Below are positions 41,634-52,504 of a DNA stretch of 64,000 nucleotides, piece after piece. Made by a program: the position numbers and the translations under genes. The DNA is taken from the NCBI GenBank assembly GCA_963576565.1, contig OY755047.1, positions 9,084,931 through 9,148,930 of the forward strand. The letters run 5' to 3'. Below the pieces are notes generated by a model, which saw nothing but the letters and a program-made list of their open reading frames with translations, did no database searches and was not told the origin of the DNA. The number at the start of each line of letters is the position of its first letter. Position 1 is the first letter of the stretch. Source of the DNA: Aspidapion aeneum (lineage: Eukaryota > Arthropoda > Insecta > Coleoptera > Brentidae).

Positions 41634-43163
41634 CTGAAGATGAGCAGAATTTAAGGAAGAAGAAAGAGACAATATAATTAGAACGATGGGATCTCCAGTA
41701 CCCCTCACAATATCTGAGGTCAAAAACGTGTGCACAACCTTAAAAAGCGGTAAATCTGCCGGACCCGGAAATATCCTAGCTGAACTTATTAAATATGGCA
41801 CTGAAGAACTGTTTTGGAGATTACGGAATCTTTTCCAAAAATATTTAAATGGAACTATAGTACCAACTGAGTGAAAAACGTCATATATATCCACAATACA
41901 CAAAAAAGGAAGGAAAGATATATGTGACAATTATAGAGGTATATCTGTGACTAGTTCGCTAAGCAGAATATACGGTAAAATAATAAGAAATAAAGTGGAG
42001 AGCGAATATAAAGACATGGAGGCAGAAGAACAAGCCGGTTTCAGGGCGGGAAGATCGACTTCTGATCATCTCTTTTGTATAACCCAAGTTATTGAAAAGA
42101 AAATGGCATACGGAAAAGAGGTATATCTGCTTTACGTAGATTTGCAGAATGCTTATGATAGTATACCACTAAATCTACTTTGGAAAGCGTTGGAAAACAC
42201 AAACATAAGGGTACAACTAATTAAGGCCATCAAAGAGTTATACGGCAATAGTAAGGCAAAAGTTAAAATAAAAGCAAAACTAACCAAAGGCTTTCAAGTA
42301 AATAAAGGTCTTAAACAAGGTTGCTGTATCTTGCCTACGCTCTTCAAGAAATACTTGGAACAAGTCCTTAAAATATGGAAGAGAAAATGCCAAAACATGG
42401 GAATTCCGTTGGACGAAACCACCTTGTATACTTTATGTTTCGCCGATGATCAGATAAAAGTGGCTTAGGATTATGACGACCTCAAATATATGACACGAAA
42501 ACTAATAGAAGACTACAATAAGTGGGGACTAGAGGTTAATCTCAATAAGACAGAGTATATGTGTATCGGTGGAATGAAACAGGATCTAATCTTAAATACC
42601 GGGCAGCGAATTCAGTCCTGTGATGAGTATAAATACTTAGGTCTAAAAATTACAGCTGACGGAATACTAGACAAAGCTATAAAAGATCGCAAGGAAGAAA
42701 AGCAATAACTTTATTAAATGGAATAATTTGGGACCAAAGTATATCAAAACCCAACAAAAAGCTTATATATAACACCATTGTAAAAAGTATTATTACATAC
42801 GGCTCAGAAGTATGGCCAATCAAGGATAGAACAGAAAAAATGCTTTCCGCTACGGAGATGGACTATTGGAGAAGAGCAGCAGGAAAATCAAAAAGAGAAA
42901 GAGTTACAAATCAAAGAATAATAGAAATTATGACAGTACTTTAGTGGATGATATAAGAACAAAACAACTGGTGTGGTACGGACATGTACAAAGAATGAAT
43001 GATGAAACACTACCTAAAGCCGAAGAAAACGAGGACGGCCAAGGAGAAGCTGGAGAGAAGGAATAGACAGTGAAATAAGAATAAGAGGCCTAGTTGATGA
43101 ATTATGGGCAAACAGAAACGAGTGGAGATTGAATATCGGAAGATGTAGAACGTTGTGAAACCG

Positions 43164-43209
<46 letters not shown>
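41634..43209 (+). pseudogene. LINE family A, copy A4 (longest)
   Basis: Three same-frame parts (41686-41874, 41947-42468, 42490-42708) are separated by in-frame TGA and TAG. They carry KSGKSAGPGNILAELIKYGT, NYRGISVTSSLSRIYGKI, EEQAGFRAGRSTSDHLFCIT, YVDLQNAYDSI (motif A), QGCCILPTLFKKYLEQ (B), CFADDQ (C), KTEYMCIGG and YKYLGLKITADG. A deletion then shifts frame. The tail (TKQLVWYGHVQRMNDE) has 10- and 21-bp deletions. It ends in (TA)n at 43169-43209. No endonuclease domain. Confidence 0.92.
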
Positions 43210-43210
<1 letters not shown>

Positions 43211-43215
<5 letters not shown>

Positions 43216-43384
43216 GGGCGCACCCAGGGGGGGGCCTCGTGGCCGGGGCCTCCCCAAACCCAAAGCGTCTTTGTAGCTGTCGGCCTCCCCCACACATGAT
43301 GACCTTTTTTTGTCGCAGGATTTTTGAGAGGCGCCCTTTTTAGCTGTCGGGCCCCCCCAAGACACATTCCTGGGTGCGCCACTG
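43211..43384. mobile_element. hAT-like MITE, CAGTGGCGCACCCAG family (copy 3)
   Basis: CATGGGCGCACCCAGG to CCTGGGTGCGCCACTG, inserted in the (TA)n tail of LINE A4; flanks are TA repeats so the duplication is unreadable. 43385-43901 beyond it holds a poly-G run (43795-43806) and no gene. Confidence 0.85.
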
Positions 43385-43901
43385 ATATATATATATATAG
43401 TACGGGGGCCAGTCCTTAAATTTAATTGTCACACCTCGTATTATCATGACTTCACTTGAAGTGTGCTAATAGGCTAGCTAGGAAGGTATCAGATCCGTCA
43501 TGGATCCATTTATTTTAGTTATATCTACGGTTGTGCCCGGGTATTTACCGGTGAAGTTATTTGCGGCCTAACAAAGCCCGAGAAACTCCCTTACAAACTT
43601 CAACTCCGGGAAAGGCCATCCTCAAAACTCTATGTCACGATACGCAACTTCGAAAATCTGACTATTAGGACCTGAGAAAACATTAAGTGTGATACATCAT
43701 TTTATAGGAAATTTTGCCCTGATTTGTAAAATCGAATCACTTGTTTTTAACTCATTGATCATTAAAACAGTCGCGGCTGATGACGTTATAAATTGGGGGG
43801 GGGGGGCAGAAATTTATATGGCATTGGAAAGGAGATAAAAAAACTTACCTAACCAATTTTATTTTAGCATTTTACAAACAAGCAGCTACTTGGTGTAATT
43901 T

Positions 43902-44150
43902 TTAGTTTATTTGTTTATAGATAAAGTCCATTCGCCTTTCTTTTTTATGGCCCCGTAGAGCAACCTCAAAAATCCCACAGAATTTTAAACAGTCTATTAA
44001 CCTACTAAGGATATGTCTAATTTTTCTCACATTTTCATTATGTTTGGTAATGTTTTGCCTATAGGCACTATTCAATTGGCACCTAATATCAGTCTTGCCT
44101 AGCATAGAAAATTCTATGTGATTATTTAAATGAATACTACTAACTTTGTG
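43902..44150 (-). pseudogene. hAT transposase fragment (DUF4371/ZMYM1-like)
   Basis: A minus-strand frame that is open upstream of its ATG (44105) reads SSIHLNNHIEFSMLGKTDIR, QLNSAYRQNITKHNENVRK, and RLIDCLKFCGIFEVALRGHK. This is the region just before the catalytic core in ZMYM1-like hAT transposases (QL..AxRxxIxxHNxxVxxNRxxLxxLIDCIxFxGxxELALRGH). The following residues KERRMDFIYKQIN end at a stop. No core or C-terminus follows and no TIR is seen. A different hAT lineage portion from the C-terminal fragments at 12755 and 32. Confidence 0.8.
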
Positions 44151-44505
44151 TCTTTTTTACTTTTCACTAAAGTACTTGATATCACACATTCCCTTTGCAC
44201 GCAGGATCACATCGTGGATTGTTCATAACAAGACAAATAAAGCAAAAAAAAAGCATTTCTTTTTTCATAACCGCAAAACCAGTTTTCGACATCGTATAAT
44301 TTTTAATTAAATTTTCTATTGTAAGTTTATATGGAAAACCCCTCGCCATTACCTACACTAAAATTTTCGTTAATTTTTAGGTCCGGGCTATGTGGCCCTA
44401 AAGATTTTATTTGTAATCGAAGTTCATATGTCAACGTATTTAAATTTGCACAGTTAATTATGTAATCAACGGTATAAATCAAAACAAATCCATACGTCTT
44501 CACTG

Positions 44506-44651
44506 GCCGCTTGATATGGAGCAATAGACTTCCAGTTGCATGCAAGATTAGAGTGCCTCATGTGACATCTATTGTATAAACAAACAAATAGGTCATTCAG
44601 GGACACTAATCTTGCTTGCAACTGCAACTGTATTGCTCCATGTTAAGCGGC
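44506..44651. mobile_element. 146-bp palindromic MITE
   Basis: GCCGCTTGATATGGAGCAAT and ATTGCTCCATGTTAAGCGGC pair, continued by CAGTTGCATGCAAGATTAG / CTAATCTTGCTTGCAACTG. The loop is near 44575. Right flank to 44995 has no recognised feature. Confidence 0.82.
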
Positions 44652-45003
44652 ATTTAGGATAGAAGCGGCAACACTAGAAAGGGCAACGACCGTTTACGCA
44701 CGATGAATATGACCAACGTCAACTAAAACAAATATTCCTCCCGCCCCCGCGCAAGCACAGCCACCTATACACCGCTGAAAAACCGGTAAAATTGAAATCT
44801 TCTCCCGTGCGATACTGCCGGCTTGTAATTATTTACGCTAAAAAATTTTACCCAATTAATCGCCTTTTGTTAACTACAGACTAAAAAAAAGAACTAGACC
44901 TGTCGTACGGGAAGAATTAACTTTTTTTAAATAAATCAATTAAAAATACTGTTTGTTGTCTAGTTTTGGGAGTGCACGGCCCCGTTGCCCTCCCTGTAGC
45001 AGC

Positions 45004-46048
45004 CAGTGGTGGATCCACGATTTTCGGGGGGGAGGGGGGCAAAGTGGCAGCAAACATTTTAAAAAAAAATTGTGGTTTTTGATAGTAATTGAGGTGTAAA
45101 ATTTAGTAGCTAAAGGAGTATAATAGCGCCGCAGGCGAAATTTAAAAAAAAATTAAGTAGAATTTGTGACAAATTTTAACTAATTGATGCTGCTAAACTA
45201 AAAAATAAGTTATATCGCACCCCGCTAAAAAATAGTCACAACTCAAAAAACATTGTTTTGAGAAAATCTCTGTTAAACAATTTAGTTCATTAGAGAGATT
45301 CATTTTTCACTTACATGACAAATTACGAGTTAACATGTTATTTTATATCAACAGGAACCTATTAACTCAATGTAATTGGTGCAGTACGTTTCTCAGAAAA
45401 AATGATTTTTGACGTTTTTAGTTAAAAAAAAAACCCGATATTGTGACACTTTTTTAGAACAAGGCATCATGATGTTGTAAATCAGGATATCACGCAGGAT
45501 GGTAAATAATACAAAAAAAAGAAAACAAATAAAGAAGAAACTTTGTATTTATTTTTACAACGAGTTATAAAATGCTGAGTAACAACTGGGAATGTGATTA
45601 TTCTCTAATAAATTCAAAAGATTTTTTTCTTATTCTCCTTAATTCTAAGTACACTGAACAATTCGAAAAAACAGTCACAACACAAAAAAGAACAGTATTT
45701 TACTTGTTATATGGGTCAGATTTAACCAATAGTTTACACGAAAACCTTCACAACTCGAAATGTGACTCTTTTCAGGATGAAACTCCACGTTCACGCTGTT
45801 ATAAAGTCAAAAGTGACACTGTAAAGGAACGCATCCTCAGCTAAACTGGACAAAATAAAAGAGTCACATCGCTATTTCGCGCTGAATTGTCGAAACATAA
45901 ATGTGACGCTTTTATGGAAGAAAGTACAAGTTATTTCGATGATGGCGGCAGGTTTATCTCAATAAGGGCGATTTTTGAGTTGTGACTCTTTTTCAGTGAG
46001 TGTGCGATATGTTTAGGAGGGGGGGGGGGGGGCAGAGGGCCGCCACTG
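45004..46048. mobile_element. hAT element with perfect 8-bp TSD
   Basis: Starts CAGTGGTGGATCCACG, ends GAGGGCCGCCACTG, and GTAGCAGC occurs on both sides (44996-45003, 46049-46056). Long G runs lie near both ends. Interior has at least six GTGACTCTTTT/AAAGAGTCAC-type motifs in both orientations. A 90-codon frame (45572-45844) has no hAT motif and is repeat-derived; I do not call it a gene. Confidence 0.92.
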
Positions 46049-46056
46049 GTAGCAGC

Positions 46057-46458
46057 CGCTACTGTTTACAACATCTAACTATAGTACTGTCGCAATTTGT
46101 AATGGATTGGAAATTCGAGAGTTGCTCTCCGACATCAAATTCAATATATTAACAAACATCCAAACTGTCTGACAGTAACTCTGAAGAGCTCTAAGATTTA
46201 ATTAATACTTTTTGGCAGCCAGACTTCCTATTATCGTGCCCTCAACGACCTAAAATGAACACAGCAAAGAAAGAGACGGACTAGCTTTGATTCCGATTGG
46301 AGTGAGAGAGATGTGAGTTTGCTATATAGTGTCAAAATAAGTATAATCTTCCAAGGGATCAATACCGCCCGGTGGCGCTTGGCCCGTTTTTAGTGGAGGT
46401 ATGATCGAGAATAGAGTAATATTTAAACCCCATAAACTTCATATGGCCCAAATACCTC
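46057..46458. other. unassigned stretch
   Basis: No feature recognised. Confidence 0.4.
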
Positions 46459-46727
46459 AATAGGGTATCTGACAAATTTTAGAAAAGTGTTTAGAATGAT
46501 ACATAGGTCCCTTATTTGCTACGCAAAATTATTAAAATAGTATATTTTATCATGACTACATTTAAAATCAAGTTTTCTAATTTCCGATTTGAATTTGCCG
46601 CTAAAACGCTCATTTTTAGCATGGCGTTGCAATGACGTCACAGCGTAGTAAACTCGCGGACACATACACGGCATTCAAGTGCTTATTTGTTTTTGGTCTG
46701 TGTTTTTACTGTTTTTTATGTAAAAAA

Positions 46728-46910
46728 ATGTCCTATAAGTGGTGTGTAGTGCCTCAGTGTTCGAATACTAGTATAACAACACCTGAAAAACTATTTATTC
46801 ATGTGGCTACAGCAGTAAAAGAACGGAAAAAGTGGCTAGAACTTGCTCGAAGAGACCCAAGGGCTTTATCTAATATATCTTCACTTTACATTTGTGAAGA
46901 TCACTTTGAT
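46728..46910 (+). CDS. THAP zinc-finger first exon
   Basis: 61 codons from ATG at 46728: MSYKWCVVPQCSNTSITTPE, ...ERKKWLELARRDP, ...SLYICEDHFD. The C2CH THAP ligands are visible: C6 and C11 (C-x4-C), then C57 and H60 (C-x2-H), with the conserved W of KKWL and F of HF. THAP binds DNA in P-element transposases, THAP9 and many chromatin proteins. The exon ends in GAT at a good donor GTGAGT (46911-46916) in phase 0; reading on gives only 15 residues to a stop, supporting splicing. An upstream in-frame ATG (46632) would add 32 hydrophobic residues and is less likely. The next exon is not identified in the window. Confidence 0.78.
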
Positions 46911-46999
46911 GTGAGTATAACTAAATTGTTTCTATTATATATAACTATTTCGTAAAATTTTTGAGGTTATGTTTATTACAAGGGGTGAACAACTATAAT

Positions 47000-47200
47000 A
47001 GGCAGAAAGGTGTGCAAATTTTTAGGCGGTGCTAGGCAGTTATTAGGCAGGACTAGGGAGTACCTCTAAATGCAGGATTAGGCAGTGCACATGCAGGCTA
47101 AATGTAGGACTGAGCAGTGCCTATGCAAGACTAGGCAGTGCATAGGCAGGACTAAGCAGTACCTACGCAGGACTATGCAGTGTAACCTATGCAGTACTTC
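47000..47200 (+). repeat. degenerate minisatellite, GCAGGACTAGGCAGT unit
   Basis: Roughly nine to ten imperfect 18-23 bp units such as AGGCAGGACTAAGCAGTACC within the presumed first intron after the THAP exon. The 61-codon frame across it is cysteine/arginine-rich only because of the repeat. Confidence 0.85.
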
Positions 47201-48211
47201 AAGTATTGCTGGTCGTTGTATACTTTTTTCCTCCCTGTCCTGCAATTTTAGATTGTTTCTTAATGCTTAAAATAATAATGATTGGGTATTTAATTGAATC
47301 TATTGTAGGTGGCATATTAAACAAAAAAGCAAAACATATAACCTAACCTCAAAATCTAAATGAGTAAAAGTAGGCGAAGGATATCATAAAAGAACTTTCA
47401 GTTATATACAAAATAACTCGTCAAATACTTACATCAACATTTTAACGTTTCTAAATTCCGCAGAACAAAAATCACTCTTGTTGGCAAAGAAGCCTGCCAC
47501 CATAAAGCTATAAAGCTATCGGCTTTGGAGAATCCGTTTTCCAGTGAAAATATTTTTTATAAGCAAAACACATAATAAAATCTAATTTAGGACGATAATT
47601 CGCACTTTAAACCAAAGCAAACATTACCACCCATAAGAAAATAACAAAGAAAATAGGTTCGTTCGAGGCGTTTACTGTTTTGTGACGTCACTCGCAGCTG
47701 ATTGGTAGACCGCCTGTTTTGAATCACGTGGCTAATTGTTTGAATTTAATGAATTTATTTAATTAAAAGAACTATGAATTTGAGAAAAAATTAAACAAAA
47801 AAGTTTGTTTTTAGCATTACCAAGACCTAAAGAGATATCTAAAAATAAATATTAATTTATTTTTTACTACTGTCAAACACCCTATTTTGGAAACAATGTC
47901 AAATTTAAATTCGCAGACGCAAATTTTTAAAAAGCGAGCGTGTGTTTTGCCACGTAGACACACAGCTACTGTGTGGGTGGATGCCATATTTGTTGTTTAT
48001 TTACATTTTGCGGTATTTTGCGTTTGTCGTGAAAAATTGTGTTTTTTTCTGTTAAACATGGAAAATAACTCACGAAAAACATGTAAATAAACTGTTTTTG
48101 TCGTCAATGCGATTCCTTATGCAAATTTGAATAACTCTCGGTATAACCGTTCTGTTAATGTTGTAGATTTCTGTGGTCAATTCTTCATTATTACTACAAA
48201 TATTTCTATTT
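47201..48211. other. unassigned stretch
   Basis: Aside from the inverted end at 47870-47886, no family or domain recognised. A 67-codon frame at 47887-48090 is unsupported. Confidence 0.4.
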
Positions 48212-48785
48212 CTCTATCTATCTAGCCTTCTTCGATCCATCTTTGGATATAGGCCACCACCAATGTCTTCCATTATTCTCTGTCTATCGCCGTGTTCATC
48301 CATCTACCTCCTGCATGTCTCATCAAATCGTCCGCTCATCTCATTTGGGGTCTTCCCCTAATTCTTTTATTTTATCAAGGTCTCTAGGTTACAATACACT
48401 TGTTCCATCGATCGTCTTTCTGTCTGATATTATGACCGGCAAATTTCCATTTTAATTTTGCTCTTACATCACTTACTTTTGTTTTATTTCTTATCCATTT
48501 ATTCCTTTTTCTACCTGTTAGCCTTACATGTAACATTTGTCTTTCCGTTGATCTTTGGGCTTTTGTTACCTTATCCATGTTTGATGTTGTAAGTGTTCAG
48601 GTCTGGGATCCATAGGTAAATACAGGAAGGATACATTGGTTATACACTTTTGTTTTGAGGTACTGAGGATATTTTTTATTTTGTAATATGTAGCTTAATT
48701 TATCGATTCCTCCCAGGCCAATCTTACTCGTCTCTTGATTTCAGCCGTTTGGTTTTCTTTTTTTTAGTTTATTAATTCGTCCCAG
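48212..48785 (-). pseudogene. LINE family C, copy C3 (longest)
   Basis: On the minus strand it reads QYLKTKVYNQCILPVFTYGS, NMDKVTKAQRSTERQMLHVR, KWKFAGHNIRQKDDRWNKCI, and after shifts RGRPQMR and GGLYPKMDRRRLDR, then the (TAGA)n tail at 48212-48222. The YGSQT and KDDRWN words define the RT thumb/tail of an RTE-like LINE. Truncated upstream where the LINE B8 scrap begins. Confidence 0.85.
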
Positions 48786-48926
48786 GTATAGAGCAAAGAG
48801 ACCTAGACATCTACAGAGAAACCAGAAGACAGCTAAGAAATTTGATATGCACACAAAAAAATGAAATGTTCGAGCGCAAATACCACGATATACACACGTA
48901 GGAGGTAGGCAGAGTTCTGAAGTATC
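48786..48926 (+). pseudogene. LINE family B scrap (B8)
   Basis: Encodes EQRDLDIYRETRRQLRNLIC and NEMFERKYHD..., then HVGGRQSSEV, the pre-RT linker. Both ends truncated. Confidence 0.85.
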
Positions 48927-49320
48927 GCATCTAATTGGATCCTTTTTAAAATCTCGACAAAATGTTCCGAGTTTTTGATAAATTAATCCAATTATAAAAA
49001 CAAAAATGTTCTAAATTTCGGACGGACAATAAAATTCTCGAACGCACTGCCAGTTAAATTGTAACAGAGAGTATAGAGCGTTGCCGGAAGAGTTTGAGAG
49101 CGAGACTTGATCGAAACTTTATCAAGTTGGGAGTTCGGGGAGTGTAGTTGCGAAACCCCAAGAAGTTTATGCCTGCAAACTCCTTTAGGAGTTAAGCAGT
49201 CACTGTGTCTGTTTGACAGATATTGTCGACCCAAACTGAAGGAGAGCTGTTTTGTTATCATATCTACTATTCCCATTTTAAAATAAAAAATTTTTATATT
49301 AAGGATTAATATTGTACTTT
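48927..49320. other. unassigned stretch
   Basis: Moderate GC around 49070-49200, no domain or repeat partner noticed. Confidence 0.35.
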
Positions 49321-49322
49321 TA

Positions 49323-50570
49323 CGAGGATGGGATGAAAAGTTTCCGGCCATAGAACGCAACACCATAGTGACTAAATAATCATTTATTTTTCTACATAGT
49401 CCCCTTGTAAGGTAATACATTTGGCCCAACGATGTTCAACTGATTTGATGCCATCACTGAACTCTGATTTATCCAACTAGTCAAAATTGGCGTTTGTAGC
49501 TGCAATGACTTCTAAATCTGAGGAAATTTTTTTTCCAGCAAGAAATTTTTTTAGGTTTAGAAACAAATAAAAGTCTGACGGGGCTAGGTCTGGCGAATAA
49601 GGTGGATGCTTTCAGTTCAAAGCCTAGCTGATGAATTTTAGCCATTAAAAGAGCGGACTTGTGGCAAGGTGCATTGTCCTAATGAAACTAAATTTTCTTT
49701 TTTGCCAAACTAGGGCGTTTTTCGCTTATATTCTGCTTGAGCTGGTCCAGTAAGTCGCTGTAGTACTCTGAATTTATTGTTCTTCCTTTTTCGAGATAAT
49801 CTATGAGGAGTATCCCTTTAGCATCCCAAAAGACCGTTGCCATGACCTTTCCAGCAGACGGTACTGCTTTTGCCTTCTTTGGAACTGGTTCGTCCTTTGC
49901 CGTCCATTGTTTGGACTGTTGCTTAGTTTCAGGGGTATAATGATGAACCCATGTTTTATCAACCGTAGTAAATCTACGCAAAAAGTCCCCTGAATCACGT
50001 TTAAACAGTGCCAAATTCTCCTCTGAAATGGTTAGACGCACAAGCTTTTGATCTGGCGTGAGCAAACGCGGCACCCATCGGGCGGAATGCTTTCTCATAC
50101 CTAAAACTTCACATAAAATAATAATAACTCGCTCTTTTGATATGCCCACAGCCTCAGCTACCTCTTTCAGTCTTAATCTGCGATCTTTTGGAATTAGTTT
50201 GTGAATGGTTTGCACCATTTCTTCAGAAGTTGCCGTTTTTGGCCTGCCAGAACGCGGAGCATCATCAGTGCTAGTACGACAACGTTTAAAGTCCAATACC
50301 CAGGTTTTAACTGTGGTATAGGAATGTAGTAGCATCTAATTTAGCTTTTATTTCCGTCGGCGATAACCCCTTGATATGAAAATATTTTTCCACCTTTTAA
50401 AATTGACACACTGTATAAACCATCAAAATAAGCAGGACACAAACTACTTGACGCACTCACTTTAAACTTCGAGCATATACTGATCACAAGCAAGGCTACA
50501 CAAATACGTTGGAAGAAGAAAGCAAATCGGACCTGCTATAGGCTGGGCCGGAAACTTCATTCCATCCTCG
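49323..50570 (-). mobile_element. mariner element, full length, decayed
   Basis: Inverted ends CGAGGATGGGATGAAAAGTT and the inverse of GGCCGGAAACTTCATTCCAT...CCTCG match over about 27 bp, each next to TA (49321-49322, 50571-50572). Length 1248 bp fits mariner. The minus-strand transposase is broken. 50336-50450 retains the start of the HTH region. Confidence 0.92.
49390..50430 (-). pseudogene. mariner transposase (DD34D type)
   Basis: The N-terminus is recognisable upstream of the main frame (VEKYFHIKGLSPTEIKAKLD). The main open part (49688-50335) has KTWVLDFKRCRTSTDDAPRS, GRPKTAT, HSARWVPRLLTPDQK (the WVP(H/R)xL linker), TTVDKTWVHHYTPETKQQSK (first catalytic Asp; the usual Glu after it is Lys), and VFWDAKGILLIDYLEKG with the second Asp. 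After a frameshift near 49690 the strand still reads LDNAPCHKS, FARPSPVRL / YSPDLAPSD-like and FYLFLNLKKFLAGKK. Frameshifts at both ends; not functional. Confidence 0.9.
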
Positions 50571-50751
50571 TACATACATATGTTCCTATCAAATAAAGAA
50601 AGATACATGGTGTAATTTCAATGATGCGCCAACTTTAAAAAGTGGTAGGAAGGTCAAAAAATTCTCTTCCTCTTAACATACAAATTGACCTGTTTGTCAT
50701 TTTTAAAATTCACAGTTGTTCCCCACTTATCAAACTTGATAAATGCTATAG

Positions 50752-51407
50752 AGTATATGTGTATCGGTGGAATGAAACAGGATCTAATCTTAAATACCGG
50801 GCAGCGAATTCACTCCTGTGATGAGTATAAATACTTAGGTCTAAAAATTACAGCTGACGGAACACTAGACAAAGCTATAAAAGATCGAAACGTACAAGGA
50901 AGAAAAGCAATCAATAACTTTATTAAATGGAATAATTTGGGACCAAAGTATATCAAAACATAACAAAAAGCTTATATATAACACCATTGTAAAAAGTATT
51001 ATTACATACGGCTCAGAAGTATGGCCAATCAAGGATAGAACAGAAAAAATGCTTTCCGCTACGGAGATGGACTATTGGAGAAGAGCAGCAGGGAAATCAA
51101 AAAGAGAAAGAGTTACAAATCAAAGAATAAGAGAAATTATGACAGTGGGTGGACGTACTCTAGTGGATGATATAAGAACAAAACAACTGGTGTGGTACGG
51201 ACATGTACAAAGAATGAATGATGAAAGACTACCTAAACAAATACTACAATGGAAACCAACTGGCCGAAGAAAACGAGGACGGCCAAGGAGAAGCTGGAGA
51301 GAAGGAATAGACAGTGAAATAAGAATGAGAGGCCTAGATGATGAATTATGGGCAAACAGAAACGAGTGGAGATTGGGTATCGGAAGACGTAGAACGTTGT
51401 GAAACCG

Positions 51408-51450
<43 letters not shown>
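50752..51450 (+). pseudogene. LINE family A, copy A5 (best-preserved 3' end)
   Basis: Bounded by a 12-bp duplication TAAATGCTATAG (50740-50751, 51451-51462). It encodes EYMCIGGMKQDLILNTGQRI, and after one frameshift an uninterrupted 117-codon tail. The tail reads EMDYWRRAAGKSKRERVTNQ, TLVDDIRTKQLVWYGHVQRM, RKRGRPRRSWREGID, RNEWRLGIGRRRTL, then TGA, and ends GAAACCGATAAATATA(TA)n. Confidence 0.93.
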
Positions 51451-51455
<5 letters not shown>

Positions 51456-51462
51456 GCTATAG

Positions 51463-52504
51463 CTTAGAAAAAAAAGCTTTTGACTAAAAGTTCTTTGTTT
51501 CTTTGATTTTTCACGATTATTACTTATAAAAATAATGCCAATTTTTTATCAGTCGAATCTCACCTGGTATTATATACCCAGCAAATATACTCACTTTGGA
51601 CATAAAACATATATCACCTTGCCCTAAACCCACAAACGTTCGGAAAGAGCGAGGAGGTACATTGAGCGCCTAAAGGGGTGGGGGGAGGGTTGAAATGTCA
51701 TTTAAAGGGGGGTAATAAGCGGGACTTTACGAGTGACTTCCAAGAAAAACAAATCTTTGCGAAAAATTTACTTTTTGTGGCTTTGTTACTTAGATAGGCT
51801 TTCTTTAAGCAGCGGCTACACGACACACGCTTGCCTGCAGAGTTTAATTTACGGAAATTAGATGGAAAACTGTGTGTTTTAGAATTTTTGTAAAGGTCCT
51901 CACTGCTCGGTTCTAAAGATGTTGCCAAGTGACGAATTACTATTTTTTTATAGTTTATTATTGAAGAAAATAACTAAAATATACGTTATAGATCGAACTA
52001 GACTAAAAAACTTGCAAAAATGCAGCTTGAATTCGACCACTCTGGCAACACGTACAATTTTAACTGCACAAACCAACTTGTATGCGCTGTTTTAAAACCG
52101 TATTCGGGCTGGTAGTGGGAAAGTAGGGGAATAAATCGTGACCTCTCGCCTTCACGAAGTTTTTCGTCATTCGGTCGTGTGCGGCGAAACAGGTGAGAAG
52201 TGGATATTTGTTTTTTACGCAAATTCTAGCTCAAGCAATGCCGCGTATTACATTTATCGTCCAGGAAAATGTATAGATGGTTTAATGGTATTTCGGGGAA
52301 ATATTGTGGCAAATTTATGTGCTATCGCGCAAAAAATAGTGAACCATTTTCAATGGATGTGTCAATTTTTGCCACAAATGCAGTGGTGGAGACGTACCAC
52401 CTGTTCATGAAATGGAAGAGGAAAGTGAACGGCGCGACAGTATGATTTGTGCCGCAGCAGAAGCTTTGCCTCCCTGTTCCAGTAAGGCATTGCCAATGGG
52501 TGAT
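51463..52504. other. unassigned stretch
   Basis: No domain found. The 52138-52410 frame (MTSRLHEVFRHSVVCGETGE...) is open for 90 codons but unrecognised and not called. Confidence 0.35.

Larger units (their letters stand above)
46459..47886 (+). mobile_element. possible THAP-bearing transposon, AATAGGGT ends
   Basis: AATAGGGTATCTGACAA at 46459 is inverted at 47870-47886 (CTGTCAAACACCCTATT), about 14 of 17 bases. The interval encloses a THAP exon, which would suit a P-element-like transposon. No target duplication and no transposase core were seen, so this is tentative. Confidence 0.4.
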
